Positions 16,740 to 25,124 of a stretch of 64,000 nucleotides of DNA are shown one piece after another (position 1 is the first letter of the stretch; each line of letters starts with the position of its first letter). A model generated the notes under the pieces. That model made no database searches and had not been told where the DNA came from. It saw nothing but the letters and a program-made list of their open reading frames with translations. Both the position numbers and the translations under genes were made by a program. This DNA is from Microvirga ossetica (GTDB taxonomy: Bacteria; Pseudomonadota; Alphaproteobacteria; Rhizobiales; Beijerinckiaceae): assembly GCF_002741015.1 (NCBI RefSeq), contig NZ_CP016618.1, positions 558,001-622,000 of the forward strand, written 5' to 3'.

Positions 16740-16740
16740 A

Positions 16741-17667
16741 ATGGATCTGCGCCAGCTCCGGTACTTCGTCGCGACCGCGGAGGAACTGCATTTTGGCCGG
16801 GCTGCGGAGCGGGTCCACATCGCGCAGCCGGCCTTGAGCATCCAGATCAAGGCCCTGGAGGACATGCTGGGTGTCCAGCTCCTCAGCCGGACCAACCGGG
16901 TGGTGACCCTGACAGAGGCGGGCCGCCTTTTCCTCAAGGAGGCCCGCCGCACCCTTGAACAGGCGCAGCATGCCGCCGTCGTGGCCCGTCGGGCCGGACG
17001 CGGCGAGATCGGTCGCATCGAAATCGGCTACTCCGCAGACACGTCTTATTCCGGGGTACTGTCAGGAGTCCTGCGGCAGTACAAGCGACGGGTTCCCGAC
17101 GTCGAACTCGGGCTCCACGAACTCCATCCGAGCACACAGATCGCACAGCTCCTGGAAGGTCGTATCCATATCGGGTTCATAGCCAACTTTGTTGACAGCC
17201 CTACCGGGAAGCTGCCGCCAGAACTGGATGCGATCCGCTTGGCGGAATGGCCGCTGAGGGTGGCGCTTCCAGCGGACCATCCTCTTGCGAAGCGGAGCCG
17301 AATTCCGCGAGAGGCACTCGCGGACGAACCGTTCATTGTCTACGTCGGATCAGACATTGAACAGGACCGCTCGTTGATCCAGATGGTGATCGGGTTCATG
17401 CCGCGTGTCGCATATGAAGTGCGGAGCGGGTTTTCTATCGTGAGCCTTGTCGGAGCCGGGTTGGGAGTGGCCATCGTTCCGTCGTCGGTCAGCTCGGTCA
17501 GCATCGGCGAGCACGTCGTCTACAGGCCCATCTCTGGCAACACGACGCAGGTCGGAACCGACGTCGTGTTCCGCCGGGACGCTGACGATCCAGCCGTGGT
17601 CAACTTCCTGGAGATCGTCCGGCCGGATCAGCATGATACCAAAGGAAAGCGACACCGGGGTGCCTGA
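16741..17667 (+). CDS. LysR-family transcriptional regulator
   Basis: A full-length (308 aa) LysR regulator. The N-terminal winged helix is canonical (MDLRQLRYFVATAEELHFGR, AAERVHIAQPALSIQIKALE), followed by the linker helix and a two-lobed effector domain with ALPADHPLAKRSRI and SIVSLVGAGLGVAIVPSS. The style is that of the CatR/BenM/CbnR branch, which senses aromatic or organic acids; the effector here is unknown. The gene is divergent from the chimeric sensor kinase and starts one base from a LysR-type box, so autoregulation is likely. It is the only LysR gene in the window and therefore the natural candidate regulator for the six 44-bp elements. Relics of a similar gene lie at 4589 and 24914, and possibly at 19243. 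Confidence 0.95.
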   Translation: MDLRQLRYFVATAEELHFGRAAERVHIAQPALSIQIKALEDMLGVQLLSRTNRVVTLTEAGRLFLKEARRTLEQAQHAAVVARRAGRGEIGRIEIGYSADTSYSGVLSGVLRQYKRRVPDVELGLHELHPSTQIAQLLEGRIHIGFIANFVDSPTGKLPPELDAIRLAEWPLRVALPADHPLAKRSRIPREALADEPFIVYVGSDIEQDRSLIQMVIGFMPRVAYEVRSGFSIVSLVGAGLGVAIVPSSVSSVSIGEHVVYRPISGNTTQVGTDVVFRRDADDPAVVNFLEIVRPDQHDTKGKRHRGA

Positions 17668-18415
17668 TGGGCTCTGAGAACCGATAGCAATCTGAGGGAT
17701 TGCAGAATGTTACTCATTCCCTATCGGCAGCTTCGAAGCAGGAAGGAGAGCGGCCTCGAGGAAGGCCCAAGCCCGCCGACTACTGTCGGTCTTGCGGAAA
17801 GCTACAGCAATGTGACTGGCCTTTGATTCTGATTTGTTACGGAACTGAAACTGAAGTAATGGAGATAGCGGCGACGCTCTGTCTCCGTCGGTGCACTGCC
17901 CGATAAGAGTTCTCAGCACGATTTTTCTTGGGCAAGCCATGCTCAGGATTGGCTGAGAGACCCGACACTCGATGGAGCGGTCTGGAGAGTTTCTCCACAG
18001 CTGAACCTTGACAGCAAATTATGCCAGACAGCCTGTTGGATGATACTGGGCGGAGACTGGTGGCGAGTATGGGAATGGGTTGCATCCTCGTCTCTCCCGT
18101 GCATCAGCCTATCGCGTCAGCAATTCCTGTAACACTCCAGTGTAGGAATACCTTTCCGCTCTGCGACCTGTCCGTTCGCTATGAGCACCGTGAGGACATC
18201 CATCCCGCCGTCACGACACTCGGATGCACTATCATCCGCTTCAACCAGTGCAGTTGGCTATATGAGATGCACTTGCTCCGCCGCAAAAAATTCCTATTGC
18301 CAAGGGATGTCCCACCTGTGTTGCAAAGGCCGCCCCGGTTCTGCGAGAACCGAGGCAGTCGCGAGCCAGTGAAGCCGCTGCTGCAAGCAAGGAACCGTGC
18401 ATCATTTCCTGTTTG
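17668..18415. other. No gene seen
   Basis: About 750 bases between the LysR gene and the glycine-rich gene, which converge. Open frames are short, unrecognisable and without ribosome sites. No clear terminator is seen after either gene. Confidence 0.5.
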
Positions 18416-19141
18416 TTAGCGGCATCGGTCGGTTGAGGACGAGGAGCGCTGATGAGAGGTTCCTGGGCTCGCGCCTCCACCAGAGTATCCGCTCCCGCTA
18501 TTATAATAGCTGCTTCCGTTGATATAGTATCCGTTGTTGTTATAGTAGCTGTTCGCGCTCGATGCGGCCGCAGTTCCAGTGGCGGCCCCCGCCGCATACG
18601 CCCCCCAATCGTAGGGATAATAGTAGCCGCTCCCATAGGATCCGTACCGGCCCCCAAAGGACCCGTACCGCCCACCATAGGATCCGTACCTGCCACCATA
18701 ATACGCGCCGGCAACGTCACCACCCCGGTTGACCGTGACGTTGCCGGAGCCGACCACGTTCCCAGAGCCCAAAGGACCGTGCGCCGCGACATTCCCGCCA
18801 CGAACGGGGGCCACCACGTTCCCGGAGCTCACGGGACCGTGTGCGACTCCTTTCCCGGCCCGTACGGGTGCCCCGAGATTCCTGGAACCGACACGACCAG
18901 GCGGCCCGAAATTCCTGCCACGAACGGGTGCCGCGACTTTTCCCGGTCTGACAGGGCCGCGGATTGCGCCGCTGCTTGGTGGGCCGGGTGGGCGACCTCT
19001 CATCATTGGACCAGCCATCGGCGGACGTGGAAAGCCGCCCATCGGTGGGCCGCCCATTGGCGGGCCTGGAAAGGCAACGGCCATATCCGTCGCTGCGGTT
19101 ACGGCAAGAAGACCCGCGAAAACCCGGATCAGATGCTTCAT
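18416..19141 (-). CDS. Secreted Gly/Ser/Tyr-rich repetitive protein
   Basis: A 241-residue low-complexity protein with AAAGGAGG upstream of its ATG. A signal peptide ends MAVA near residue 23. The mature part has a Pro/Gly/Met-rich segment (GPPMGG repeats), a Gly/Val/Arg segment with repeated PVR-G and GSGNVV units, a run of YGGRYGS-type repeats, an Ala-rich hydrophobic patch (YAAGAATGTAAASSA) that could insert in a membrane, and an Asn/Tyr/Ser tail ending TDRCR. It is paralogous to the protein at 20246-20848. The repeats explain why all frames look open here. It is likely an extracellular or envelope protein of disordered structure; function unknown. Promoter element E lies just upstream. 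Confidence 0.8.
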   Translation of the reverse strand: MKHLIRVFAGLLAVTAATDMAVAFPGPPMGGPPMGGFPRPPMAGPMMRGRPPGPPSSGAIRGPVRPGKVAAPVRGRNFGPPGRVGSRNLGAPVRAGKGVAHGPVSSGNVVAPVRGGNVAAHGPLGSGNVVGSGNVTVNRGGDVAGAYYGGRYGSYGGRYGSFGGRYGSYGSGYYYPYDWGAYAAGAATGTAAASSANSYYNNNGYYINGSSYYNSGSGYSGGGASPGTSHQRSSSSTDRCR

Positions 19142-19197
19142 CACTGCCTCCTTTGCTATGCCAAGGCATGGAAAGAGTTAGGTGCCAGGTTAACATG

Positions 19198-19241
19198 GGT
19201 CCAATATATTGTTTTTTGACCTATAATATTCAGGACATATC
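19198..19241 (-). promoter_or_regulatory. LysR-type promoter element, copy E (glycine-rich protein)
   Basis: GGTCCAATATATTG at the start, TATAATA at positions 25-31, CATATC at the end; the box is AAT-N11-ATC. The leader between it and the glycine-rich gene also shares TCCATGCCTT-GCA with copies D and F. An ATG follows one base after the element on the plus strand. Confidence 0.65.
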
Positions 19242-19242
19242 A

Positions 19243-19290
19243 ATGCACCGGCGTCCGCCTCAGTGTTTTGGCTGGATCGTCGAGGAGGTC
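19243..19290 (+). pseudogene. Possible LysR 5' relic
   Basis: The ATG beside element E opens MHRRPPQCFGW, then IVEEV. Against the LysR start, position 4 (Arg), 9 (Phe) and 14-15 (Glu-Glu) agree and several third-base differences are silent. The match is weak but sits at exactly the expected place. Confidence 0.3.
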
Positions 19291-19724
19291 ATGTGAACTT
19301 GGCGGCCACGGGCACAGCCGCCGCGGGCGCTGTCATCAAGCAGTTCGGTTCTGATGGGGCCGTCTTCGCGATGGACATGAGAGCCGCCGCATGGTGGGCT
19401 TTCGCAGGCCAGATGTTCCAATGCAGACGACGCACTCGGCTCATCGATGCGCAGGTGCACCATCAGAAGGAATCATCCTACCCACGTCCCAGCCGAGACG
19501 TTGCTGCTCATCCAGGTGGGATGCGAACGGGGCCGGACGAACCAGGTTCAGCGAGAGGGCATCGAGGCACGGCGGCGTGATCGATGGAGATGCCGTGCTC
19601 GGCCATTCTCTCCTCAAGAGGATGCTGGGTGCTTTCTTCTTGGACGCGTGGGAACTCAAGAGGGCCTGATCGCTAGCCGTCTGGATCCTGTGCGAGCCAT
19701 CAGGCATGGGAGCAGCGGTTCTCC
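19291..19724. other. No gene seen
   Basis: About 430 bases with several open but unrecognisable frames and no ribosome sites. It may contain further decayed LysR sequence, which I could not align. Confidence 0.45.
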
Positions 19725-20018
19725 CTATCGGATCAGGTCTGCGAGGGCATCCGCCACTGCCAGCGCGCCATGCTCGCGGATCCGAGCGAGCCTGGCGGCC
19801 CGCTCCACCTGCTCAAGACGGTAGAGGTAGGAATCGAACTCGAGCGGCAGAGCCGGGTCGCCCAGGTATTGAGGCTTCTCCCCTCGCTGAGAGTATTCCG
19901 CCCGTAGCTCCTGGCCGAGATGCTCTTGGACCGAATGGGGAAGCGGAGGCACATTGCTTCGCGACCGGGCATCGGTCCGAGGCAGCGACGTCTGGGATTT
20001 AGTCGTATCATTCATCAT
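19725..20018 (-). CDS. Hypothetical protein, 97 aa
   Basis: The ATG follows AGGGGCGAGTAG, a good ribosome site. The product is charged and soluble, with a central HSVQEHLGQELRAEYSQRG and a helical C-terminus (LYRLEQVERAARLARIREHG). The stretch HLGQELRAEY recalls the start of NepR, the anti-sigma factor of the alphaproteobacterial general stress response. The PVPDRF motif of NepR is missing, so I do not assign it. No PhyR or EcfG neighbour is present. Confidence 0.6.
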   Translation of the reverse strand: MMNDTTKSQTSLPRTDARSRSNVPPLPHSVQEHLGQELRAEYSQRGEKPQYLGDPALPLEFDSYLYRLEQVERAARLARIREHGALAVADALADLIR

Positions 20019-20245
20019 CTACTCGCCCCTGGTTCAATGTCTCGGGAGAGGATCGGTCGAGGAGATGGGCTCGTGCCCTGGCAAACGCAGCCGGCAAGAT
20101 TGGAAGGAGACGACCCTCGGTCTCAACAGCGCGGCTCCTGTCCAAATTGCAAGGAGTTCGCGCTCTGAGCTGCAGAAATCGCCGATAGGCCGGGACGCAG
20201 CAGATGGTCTCGGCCAGATCGGGGGTCACTGCCGAAGGCCTATAT
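20019..20245. other. Intergenic, no gene seen
   Basis: Spacer between the glycine-rich paralogue and the 97-residue gene. Nothing recognisable. Confidence 0.4.
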
Positions 20246-20848
20246 TTAGCGGCAGTTATCACTCGCGGACGACGAGCGCTGATGAGAGGTGCCCGACCTC
20301 GTGCTTCTGCCAAAGGATCCGCTCCCACTGCTCGAGTACCCATCGTCGTTGCTAGAGTAGCTGTTCCCACTGCTGTAGTAACCGCTTCCGCTGTTGTAGT
20401 AGTTGTTCGCGCTTGAGGCGGCCGCGGCTCCGGTGGCGGCCCCTGTCGCATAGGCCCAGTAGGGATTGTAGTAGCCGCTCCCATAGGATCCGGACCGGCC
20501 GCCATAGAACGCGCTGGCATGGACGTTGACGCCGCGGTTGACCGTGACGTTGCCGGAGCCAACCACGTTCCCGGAGCCCATGGGACCGTGCGCCGCGACA
20601 TTCCCGCCGCGAACGGGGGCCACCATGTTCCCCGATCCGACAGAGCCGCGGATTGCGCCGCCGTTAGGTGCGCCAGGCAGGCTGCCTCTCATCGGTGGGC
20701 CGCCGGTTGGCCCGCCCGATGGCGGGCGCGGCAAGCCACCCGACGGCGGACCCGGCAGCTGGGGCAGAGCCGGTTGGGCAACGGCCCCATCCGATGCTGC
20801 TGCGGTGGCGGCGAGAAGAGTCGCGAAAACCCATATCGAATGCTTCAT
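20246..20848 (-). CDS. Secreted Gly/Ser/Tyr-rich repetitive protein, paralogue
   Basis: A 200-residue paralogue of the protein at 18416-19141. It has the same start (MKH), a signal peptide ending AVAQ, a Pro/Gly-rich segment (PPSGG repeats) and the shared block NVVGSGNVTVNRG. There are fewer YGGR repeats, the same Ala-rich patch (YATGAATGAAAASSA), and a Ser/Tyr-rich tail ending SDNCR. Its ATG shares one base with the stop of the DUF2092 gene (TGATG), so the two are coupled; AGGAGGCAGTG precedes it. This copy has no 44-bp element of its own. Likely an envelope-associated disordered protein. Confidence 0.8.
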   Translation of the reverse strand: MKHSIWVFATLLAATAAASDGAVAQPALPQLPGPPSGGLPRPPSGGPTGGPPMRGSLPGAPNGGAIRGSVGSGNMVAPVRGGNVAAHGPMGSGNVVGSGNVTVNRGVNVHASAFYGGRSGSYGSGYYNPYWAYATGAATGAAAASSANNYYNSGSGYYSSGNSYSSNDDGYSSSGSGSFGRSTRSGTSHQRSSSASDNCR

Positions 20849-21645
20849 CACTGCCTCCTTGGCTGTCCCGGGGCAACGGCCGGCATCAACTCGACCTGTT
20901 TCGCGTCGGCGGGCGGCTGGAAGGCGAACACGGAGTCGGACGGGTGAGCTTTGCTGTCCCAGTTGGTGAATTCGGCGACGAAACGCGGCTGACCGGGCAG
21001 CAACCGGTAGGTGACGATCAACCGACGCGGGATGGCCGCGTTAGTGTTCTCGACCCACAATTCCATCTCGGTGCCGGCCATCTGATGAAAGAACAGATGC
21101 CGGCACTCGACGCCGTCGATGGTGGCTGTTCCAACTTGCCAGCCGGCGACCACCTTGCGCAGGAGCGATTGGTCCGGTGACACACCAAAGAAGTTGACCA
21201 GCGGAAAATCGATGTTGAGCCTGTCGAGCACCTCGGTCAGCGCTGCCGGGATGCCTCCCGGAGCGGGCATCACCGAATACACCTTGCGGTCAGGCGAGAA
21301 GAGGGACACCGTCTTGCCGTCGTAGAACAGGTCGTTGGCTCCGTCATCGCCGGTCACCTGGATTTTGAGCCGGTCGGGACGGCGCACGAGAACCTTCATC
21401 GTATGGAAGATGTGCAGCGGCTGTCCGGATTCGTTCAGGTAGACCCTGGAGGTTTTTGCCGAGAATGAGAGCTCCGAAGCCGAGAGCGTCTTGTTCAGCG
21501 TCGCGAGGGCGGCGTCGGCGTCCTCGCTGAGCGCCGGCCGGACCGGGAGAGCCGGTTCCTGGGCGTGCGCGGTCGGCACCGTGGCCAATCCCACAAGAGC
21601 GCCCAGCGCGCTCATGAACAAGCTGGGAAAAATCCTTCGTAACAT
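20848..21645 (-). CDS. DUF2092 periplasmic protein (LolA/LppX-like fold)
   Basis: A 265-residue exported protein of the DUF2092 family. A signal peptide ends AHA (about residue 28). The mature chain shows the family pattern: an Ala-rich helix (DADAALATLNKTL), the strand LSFSAKTSRVY, VLVRRPDRLKI, LFYDGKTVSLFSP, and a C-terminal block VECRHLFFHQ, ELWVEN and PRRLIVTY. Members are predicted to have the half-barrel fold of lipoprotein carriers such as LolA; no function is proven. It is translationally coupled to the downstream glycine-rich protein and may help export or chaperone it, which is inference. Confidence 0.85.
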   Translation of the reverse strand: MLRRIFPSLFMSALGALVGLATVPTAHAQEPALPVRPALSEDADAALATLNKTLSASELSFSAKTSRVYLNESGQPLHIFHTMKVLVRRPDRLKIQVTGDDGANDLFYDGKTVSLFSPDRKVYSVMPAPGGIPAALTEVLDRLNIDFPLVNFFGVSPDQSLLRKVVAGWQVGTATIDGVECRHLFFHQMAGTEMELWVENTNAAIPRRLIVTYRLLPGQPRFVAEFTNWDSKAHPSDSVFAFQPPADAKQVELMPAVAPGQPRRQ

Positions 21646-21792
21646 TGCGTATTTCCTGATCTGGATGGCGCCTTGGCGCCGGTGATACTTGTGTGTCTCA
21701 GGCTACCTCCTCACTCGATCGTGCGCGGGCTCTCGGATGTCCAAGAGGTTGAGTCCCGGGTGCTTTCGCAGAGCTGCCAGTAGTTTGCGTAA

Positions 21793-23415
21793 CTACGGTG
21801 CAGGAACCGAGAAGCGGTCCGGACGCGCCAAGGCCCAAGAGTTCGCATAAAAGGGATGGTCGTTCCTTTTGCTGAGCAGTTCGCCGGGCTCAAGGTAAGG
21901 AAGCAGCTGCGAGAACAGCTTGATCTCAGACGAACTGATCCGCCGGGCCAAATGATGGGGCTTCAAGTCGGAGGGATGGTTCAACCCCGCTGAGGCAAGA
22001 AGCTCGGCGAGAGCATGCATCGTGTTGCTGTGAAAGTTGGCGACCCGCTGTGCCTTGTCAGGAACAACGAGAGCGCGTTGCCGCAAGGGGTCCTGAGTCG
22101 CGACACCGGTCGGGCATTTGTTGGTGTGGCAGCTTTGTGCCTGTATGCAGCCGACAGCGAACATGAAGCCCCGGGCAGAATTGACCCAGTCGGCCCCAAT
22201 GCCAAGGGCACACGCAATATCGAATGCTGAGATGATCTTGCCGCTGACGCCGATCTTGATGCGGTCACGCAGCCCTGCTCCGACAAGAGTGTTGTGCACC
22301 AAGAGCAGGGCCTCACGCATAGGCACTCCTACGTGATCGGTGAACTCGAGTGGAGCTGCGCCCGTCCCGCCTTCCGCTCCATCAACGACGACAAAGTCTG
22401 GCACAATCCCGGTCTCAATCATCGCCTTTACGATTGCCATGAACTCCCAGGGGTGCCCGACAGCGAGTTTGAAACCAACGGGCTTCCCACCTGAGAGACT
22501 GCGGAGCTTCGCAACGAACAGCATCATCTCGACAGGTGTGCGGAAGCTGCTGTGGGCTGCGGGCGATATACATTCCTGGCCGACCGGGATCCCACGGGTC
22601 TGGGCAATTTCCGCACTCACCTTGTGCCCGGGCAGAATGCCGCCATGGCCCGGTTTAGCCCCCTGACTGAGCTTGATCTCGATCATCTTGACCTGATCGT
22701 CCGATGCCTGCTCCGAGAAGCGCTCTGGAGAGAAGCTGCCGTCCTCGTTGCGACAACCAAAGTACCCGCTGGCAATCTGCCAGATGAGGTTACCACCATA
22801 GCGTCGATGGTAGGGGCTGATACTCCCCTCGCCGGTATCGTGGGCGAATCCTCCGATCTTCGCGCCCTTGTTCAGGGCCATGATCGCATTGCCGCTGAGC
22901 GCCCCAAAGCTCATGGCCGAGATGTTGAGGATGGAACCCGAGTAGGGCATTACGCACTGATCGTTGCCAATGCTGATCCTGAATCCTGATGGGTCGGCCA
23001 CCGGTTTCGGACGGATGGAGTGACCGATGAACTCATGGCCATCTGAGTAGCCATCCACAAGGGTCCCGAAGGGGCGCTGGTCCGGCTCGTTCTTTGCCCG
23101 GGCATAGACCAAGGATCGTTGGGTTCTTGAGAACGGCAGCTTTTCGAACTCGGTCTCAAGGAGATATTGCCTCAGTTCCGGTCGTACGGCTTCGATCAGA
23201 AAGCGAACATGCCCGATAATCGGATAATTACGCGTAATTGCATGCTTTTCTTGGAGCATGTCGTAGATGCCGAGCAGGGAGAGCAGGCCGAAGGCCGCGG
23301 CCAGGGTCAGGCTGGCGGGCTGCAGAACGAGCCCGAAGGCGGCGCCCGTCAGGATGACGCAGCCGGCCAATGGGGCGTAGCGGCCGGCAAGGGAAAGGTT
23401 GTGCATTCTGCGCAT
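21793..23415 (-). CDS. FMN-binding glutamate synthase family protein
   Basis: A 540-residue protein of the family built on the FMN/Fe-S synthase domain of glutamate synthase (PF01645). The N-terminus has two hydrophobic segments (about residues 11-50), so it is membrane-attached. The catalytic domain shows MSFGALSGNAI, GGFAHDTGEG, KPGHGGILPG, VVDGAEGGTGAAP, and the cysteine motif SCHTNKCPTGVATQ that in relatives binds an Fe-S cluster. It lacks a glutaminase domain, so the nitrogen donor or even the reaction is open. It follows citrate synthase by 24 bp in the same operon, linking a 2-oxoglutarate/glutamate reaction to citrate entry. A 5' relic of a second copy lies at 4156-4332. Confidence 0.92.
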   Translation of the reverse strand: MRRMHNLSLAGRYAPLAGCVILTGAAFGLVLQPASLTLAAAFGLLSLLGIYDMLQEKHAITRNYPIIGHVRFLIEAVRPELRQYLLETEFEKLPFSRTQRSLVYARAKNEPDQRPFGTLVDGYSDGHEFIGHSIRPKPVADPSGFRISIGNDQCVMPYSGSILNISAMSFGALSGNAIMALNKGAKIGGFAHDTGEGSISPYHRRYGGNLIWQIASGYFGCRNEDGSFSPERFSEQASDDQVKMIEIKLSQGAKPGHGGILPGHKVSAEIAQTRGIPVGQECISPAAHSSFRTPVEMMLFVAKLRSLSGGKPVGFKLAVGHPWEFMAIVKAMIETGIVPDFVVVDGAEGGTGAAPLEFTDHVGVPMREALLLVHNTLVGAGLRDRIKIGVSGKIISAFDIACALGIGADWVNSARGFMFAVGCIQAQSCHTNKCPTGVATQDPLRQRALVVPDKAQRVANFHSNTMHALAELLASAGLNHPSDLKPHHLARRISSSEIKLFSQLLPYLEPGELLSKRNDHPFYANSWALARPDRFSVPAP

Positions 23416-23439
23416 GACTTTATCTCTGCGGAGCGTTTC

Positions 23440-24732
23440 TTAGCCGCGTCGGGCTTCGGTCACGTAGTCGCGCTCCGTCGCGCCGGTATAGAGCTGGCGC
23501 GGGCGGCCGATGCGCTGGGACGGGTCCTCGATCATCTCGCTCCACTGGGCGATCCAGCCGACCGTGCGGGCGAGCGCGAACAGCACCGTGAACATCGAGG
23601 TCGGGAAGCCCATCGCCTTCAGCGTGATGCCCGAATAGAAATCGATGTTCGGATAGAGCTTCTTCTCGACGAAGTAATCGTCCTTCAGCGCGATCTGCTC
23701 GAGCTCCACGGCCACATCGAGGAGCGGATCGTCCTTGATGCCGAGCTCGTTGAGCACCTCGTGGGTGGTCTTCTGCATGATGCGGGCGCGCGGGTCGTAG
23801 TTCTTGTAGACCCGGTGGCCGAAGCCCATGAGACGGAACGGGTCGTTCTTGTCCTTGGCCTTCGCGATGTATTCCGGAATGCGGTCGGGCGTTCCGATCT
23901 CCTCAAGCATCTTCAGCGCCGCTTCGTTGGCGCCGCCATGGGCAGGCCCCCACAGGCAGGCGATGCCGGCCGCGATGCAGGCGAAGGGGTTCGCGCCCGA
24001 GGATCCGGCGAGCCGCACCGTCGAGGTCGAGGCGTTCTGCTCGTGATCGGCGTGCAGAATGAAGATCCGGTCGAGCGCCCGCGAGAGCACCGGGTTGACC
24101 TTGTACTCTTCCGCCGGCACCGCGAAGCACATGCGCAGGAAGTTGGAGGTATAGTCCAGATCGTTCTGCGGATACACGAAGGGCTGGCCGATGGAGTACT
24201 TGTAGGCCATGGCGGCGAGCGTCGGCATCTTGGCGATCATGCGCATCGACGCGACCATGCGCTGGTGCGGATCGGAGATGTCGGTCGAGTCGTGATAGAA
24301 GGCCGAGAGTGCGCCGACGCAGGCCACCATGATCGCCATCGGATGCGCGTCGCGGCGGAAGCCGGTGAAGAACCGGTGCATCTGGTCGTGCACCATGGTG
24401 TGGCGCGTGACGCGATAGTCGAAATCAGCCTTCTGGGCTGCGGTCGGCAGCTCTCCGTAGAGGAGCAGATAGCAGGTCTCGAGGAAGTCGCCGTGCTCGG
24501 CGAGCTGGTCGATGGGATAGCCGCGATAGAGCAGGATGCCGGCGTCGCCATCGATATAGGTGATCTTCGACTCGGTGGCGGCCGTCGAGGTAAAGCCGGG
24601 ATCGTAGGTGAACATCCCGGTCTGGCCGTAGAGCTTGGAAATGTCGATGACGCTCGGGCCGATCGTGCCTTCTTTTACCGGCAGTTCCACGGACTTGTTG
24701 TCAACGGTGACTGTGCTGGAGGTCATGGGCAT
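23440..24732 (-). CDS. gltA: Citrate synthase (type II)
   Basis: A 430-residue citrate synthase, which condenses oxaloacetate and acetyl-CoA at the entry of the TCA cycle. The N-terminal strand domain ([32 protein letters not shown]) is that of proteobacterial hexameric, NADH-sensitive enzymes. The active site is complete: [26 protein letters not shown] and [15 protein letters not shown] use the ATG at 24732 because AGGATGG is at good spacing; ATG 24726 is possible. It is co-transcribed with the glutamate synthase-like gene, and promoter element F lies 53 bp upstream. The 5' leader and first 85 codons recur in the sensor kinase at 15078, and the first 38 codons in the relic at 4361. Confidence 0.96.
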   Translation of the reverse strand: MPMTSSTVTVDNKSVELPVKEGTIGPSVIDISKLYGQTGMFTYDPGFTSTAATESKITYIDGDAGILLYRGYPIDQLAEHGDFLETCYLLLYGELPTAAQKADFDYRVTRHTMVHDQMHRFFTGFRRDAHPMAIMVACVGALSAFYHDSTDISDPHQRMVASMRMIAKMPTLAAMAYKYSIGQPFVYPQNDLDYTSNFLRMCFAVPAEEYKVNPVLSRALDRIFILHADHEQNASTSTVRLAGSSGANPFACIAAGIACLWGPAHGGANEAALKMLEEIGTPDRIPEYIAKAKDKNDPFRLMGFGHRVYKNYDPRARIMQKTTHEVLNELGIKDDPLLDVAVELEQIALKDDYFVEKKLYPNIDFYSGITLKAMGFPTSMFTVLFALARTVGWIAQWSEMIEDPSQRIGRPRQLYTGATERDYVTEARRG

Positions 24733-24784
24733 CAATCCATCCTGTGCAAAGGTATGGAGAGGGGGTAGCAGCGGGCATGCTCCT

Positions 24785-24828
24785 GGTCTAATATATTGTC
24801 TTGCAGGTTATGATATCGAAACGATATC
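24785..24828 (-). promoter_or_regulatory. LysR-type promoter element, copy F (citrate synthase)
   Basis: GGTCTAATATATTG at the start, TATGATA at positions 25-31, GATATC at the end. GAT-N11-ATC is intact and is embedded in the near-palindrome GATATCGAAACGATATC. Citrate synthase lies on the minus side, and a LysR 3' relic lies within 200 bp on the plus side. Confidence 0.75.
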
Positions 24829-24913
24829 GCTTCAAGTGCCAGCCCCGCACTGCCTCATGACTGCCCAAGGTGTGCAATGAGGAACCGGTTTGAGGACCGG
24901 ACCCCGAGAATCG

Positions 24914-24995
24914 CAGTGGAGATCCGAACCGAGATCGTGTTCGCTGGAAAACCGGCGATCCAGCCGTGATCAACTTTCTGGAGGATGATCGAACG
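24914..24995 (+). pseudogene. LysR gene 3' relic
   Basis: Bases such as CGTGTTCGCTGG and GCGATCCAGCCGTGATCAAC, then TTTCTGGAGGATG, align with the end of the LysR gene at 17567-17630 (GATCCAGCCGTGGTCAACTT). The middle of the gene is missing. It shows that a LysR gene was once divergent from this citrate synthase, as at 16.7 kb. Confidence 0.65.
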
Positions 24996-25124
24996 AGAAA
25001 AATGGATTCCCGTTTGGGATTGGTCCGATGCTCCCGTCCAGGAGGAGCGCATCGTGCGGAGTTCCAGTTCCATACGATGCATTAGGGCTGAACGCCTCGT
25101 ACGAACTCTAAGACTTGCGTAGCA

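Noticed and set aside
18452-19219. Open frames on the plus strand over the glycine-rich gene, and an apparent tandem-repeat or CRISPR-like pattern near 18600-18720
   Set aside because: The periodicity is explained by Gly/Tyr/Arg codon repeats of the minus-strand protein; repeat units are not uniform and there are no spacers, so it is not a CRISPR array.
23167-24768. Plus-strand open frame of 533 codons opposite citrate synthase
   Set aside because: Antisense shadow of citrate synthase and the start of the glutamate synthase-like gene; composition typical of a shadow.
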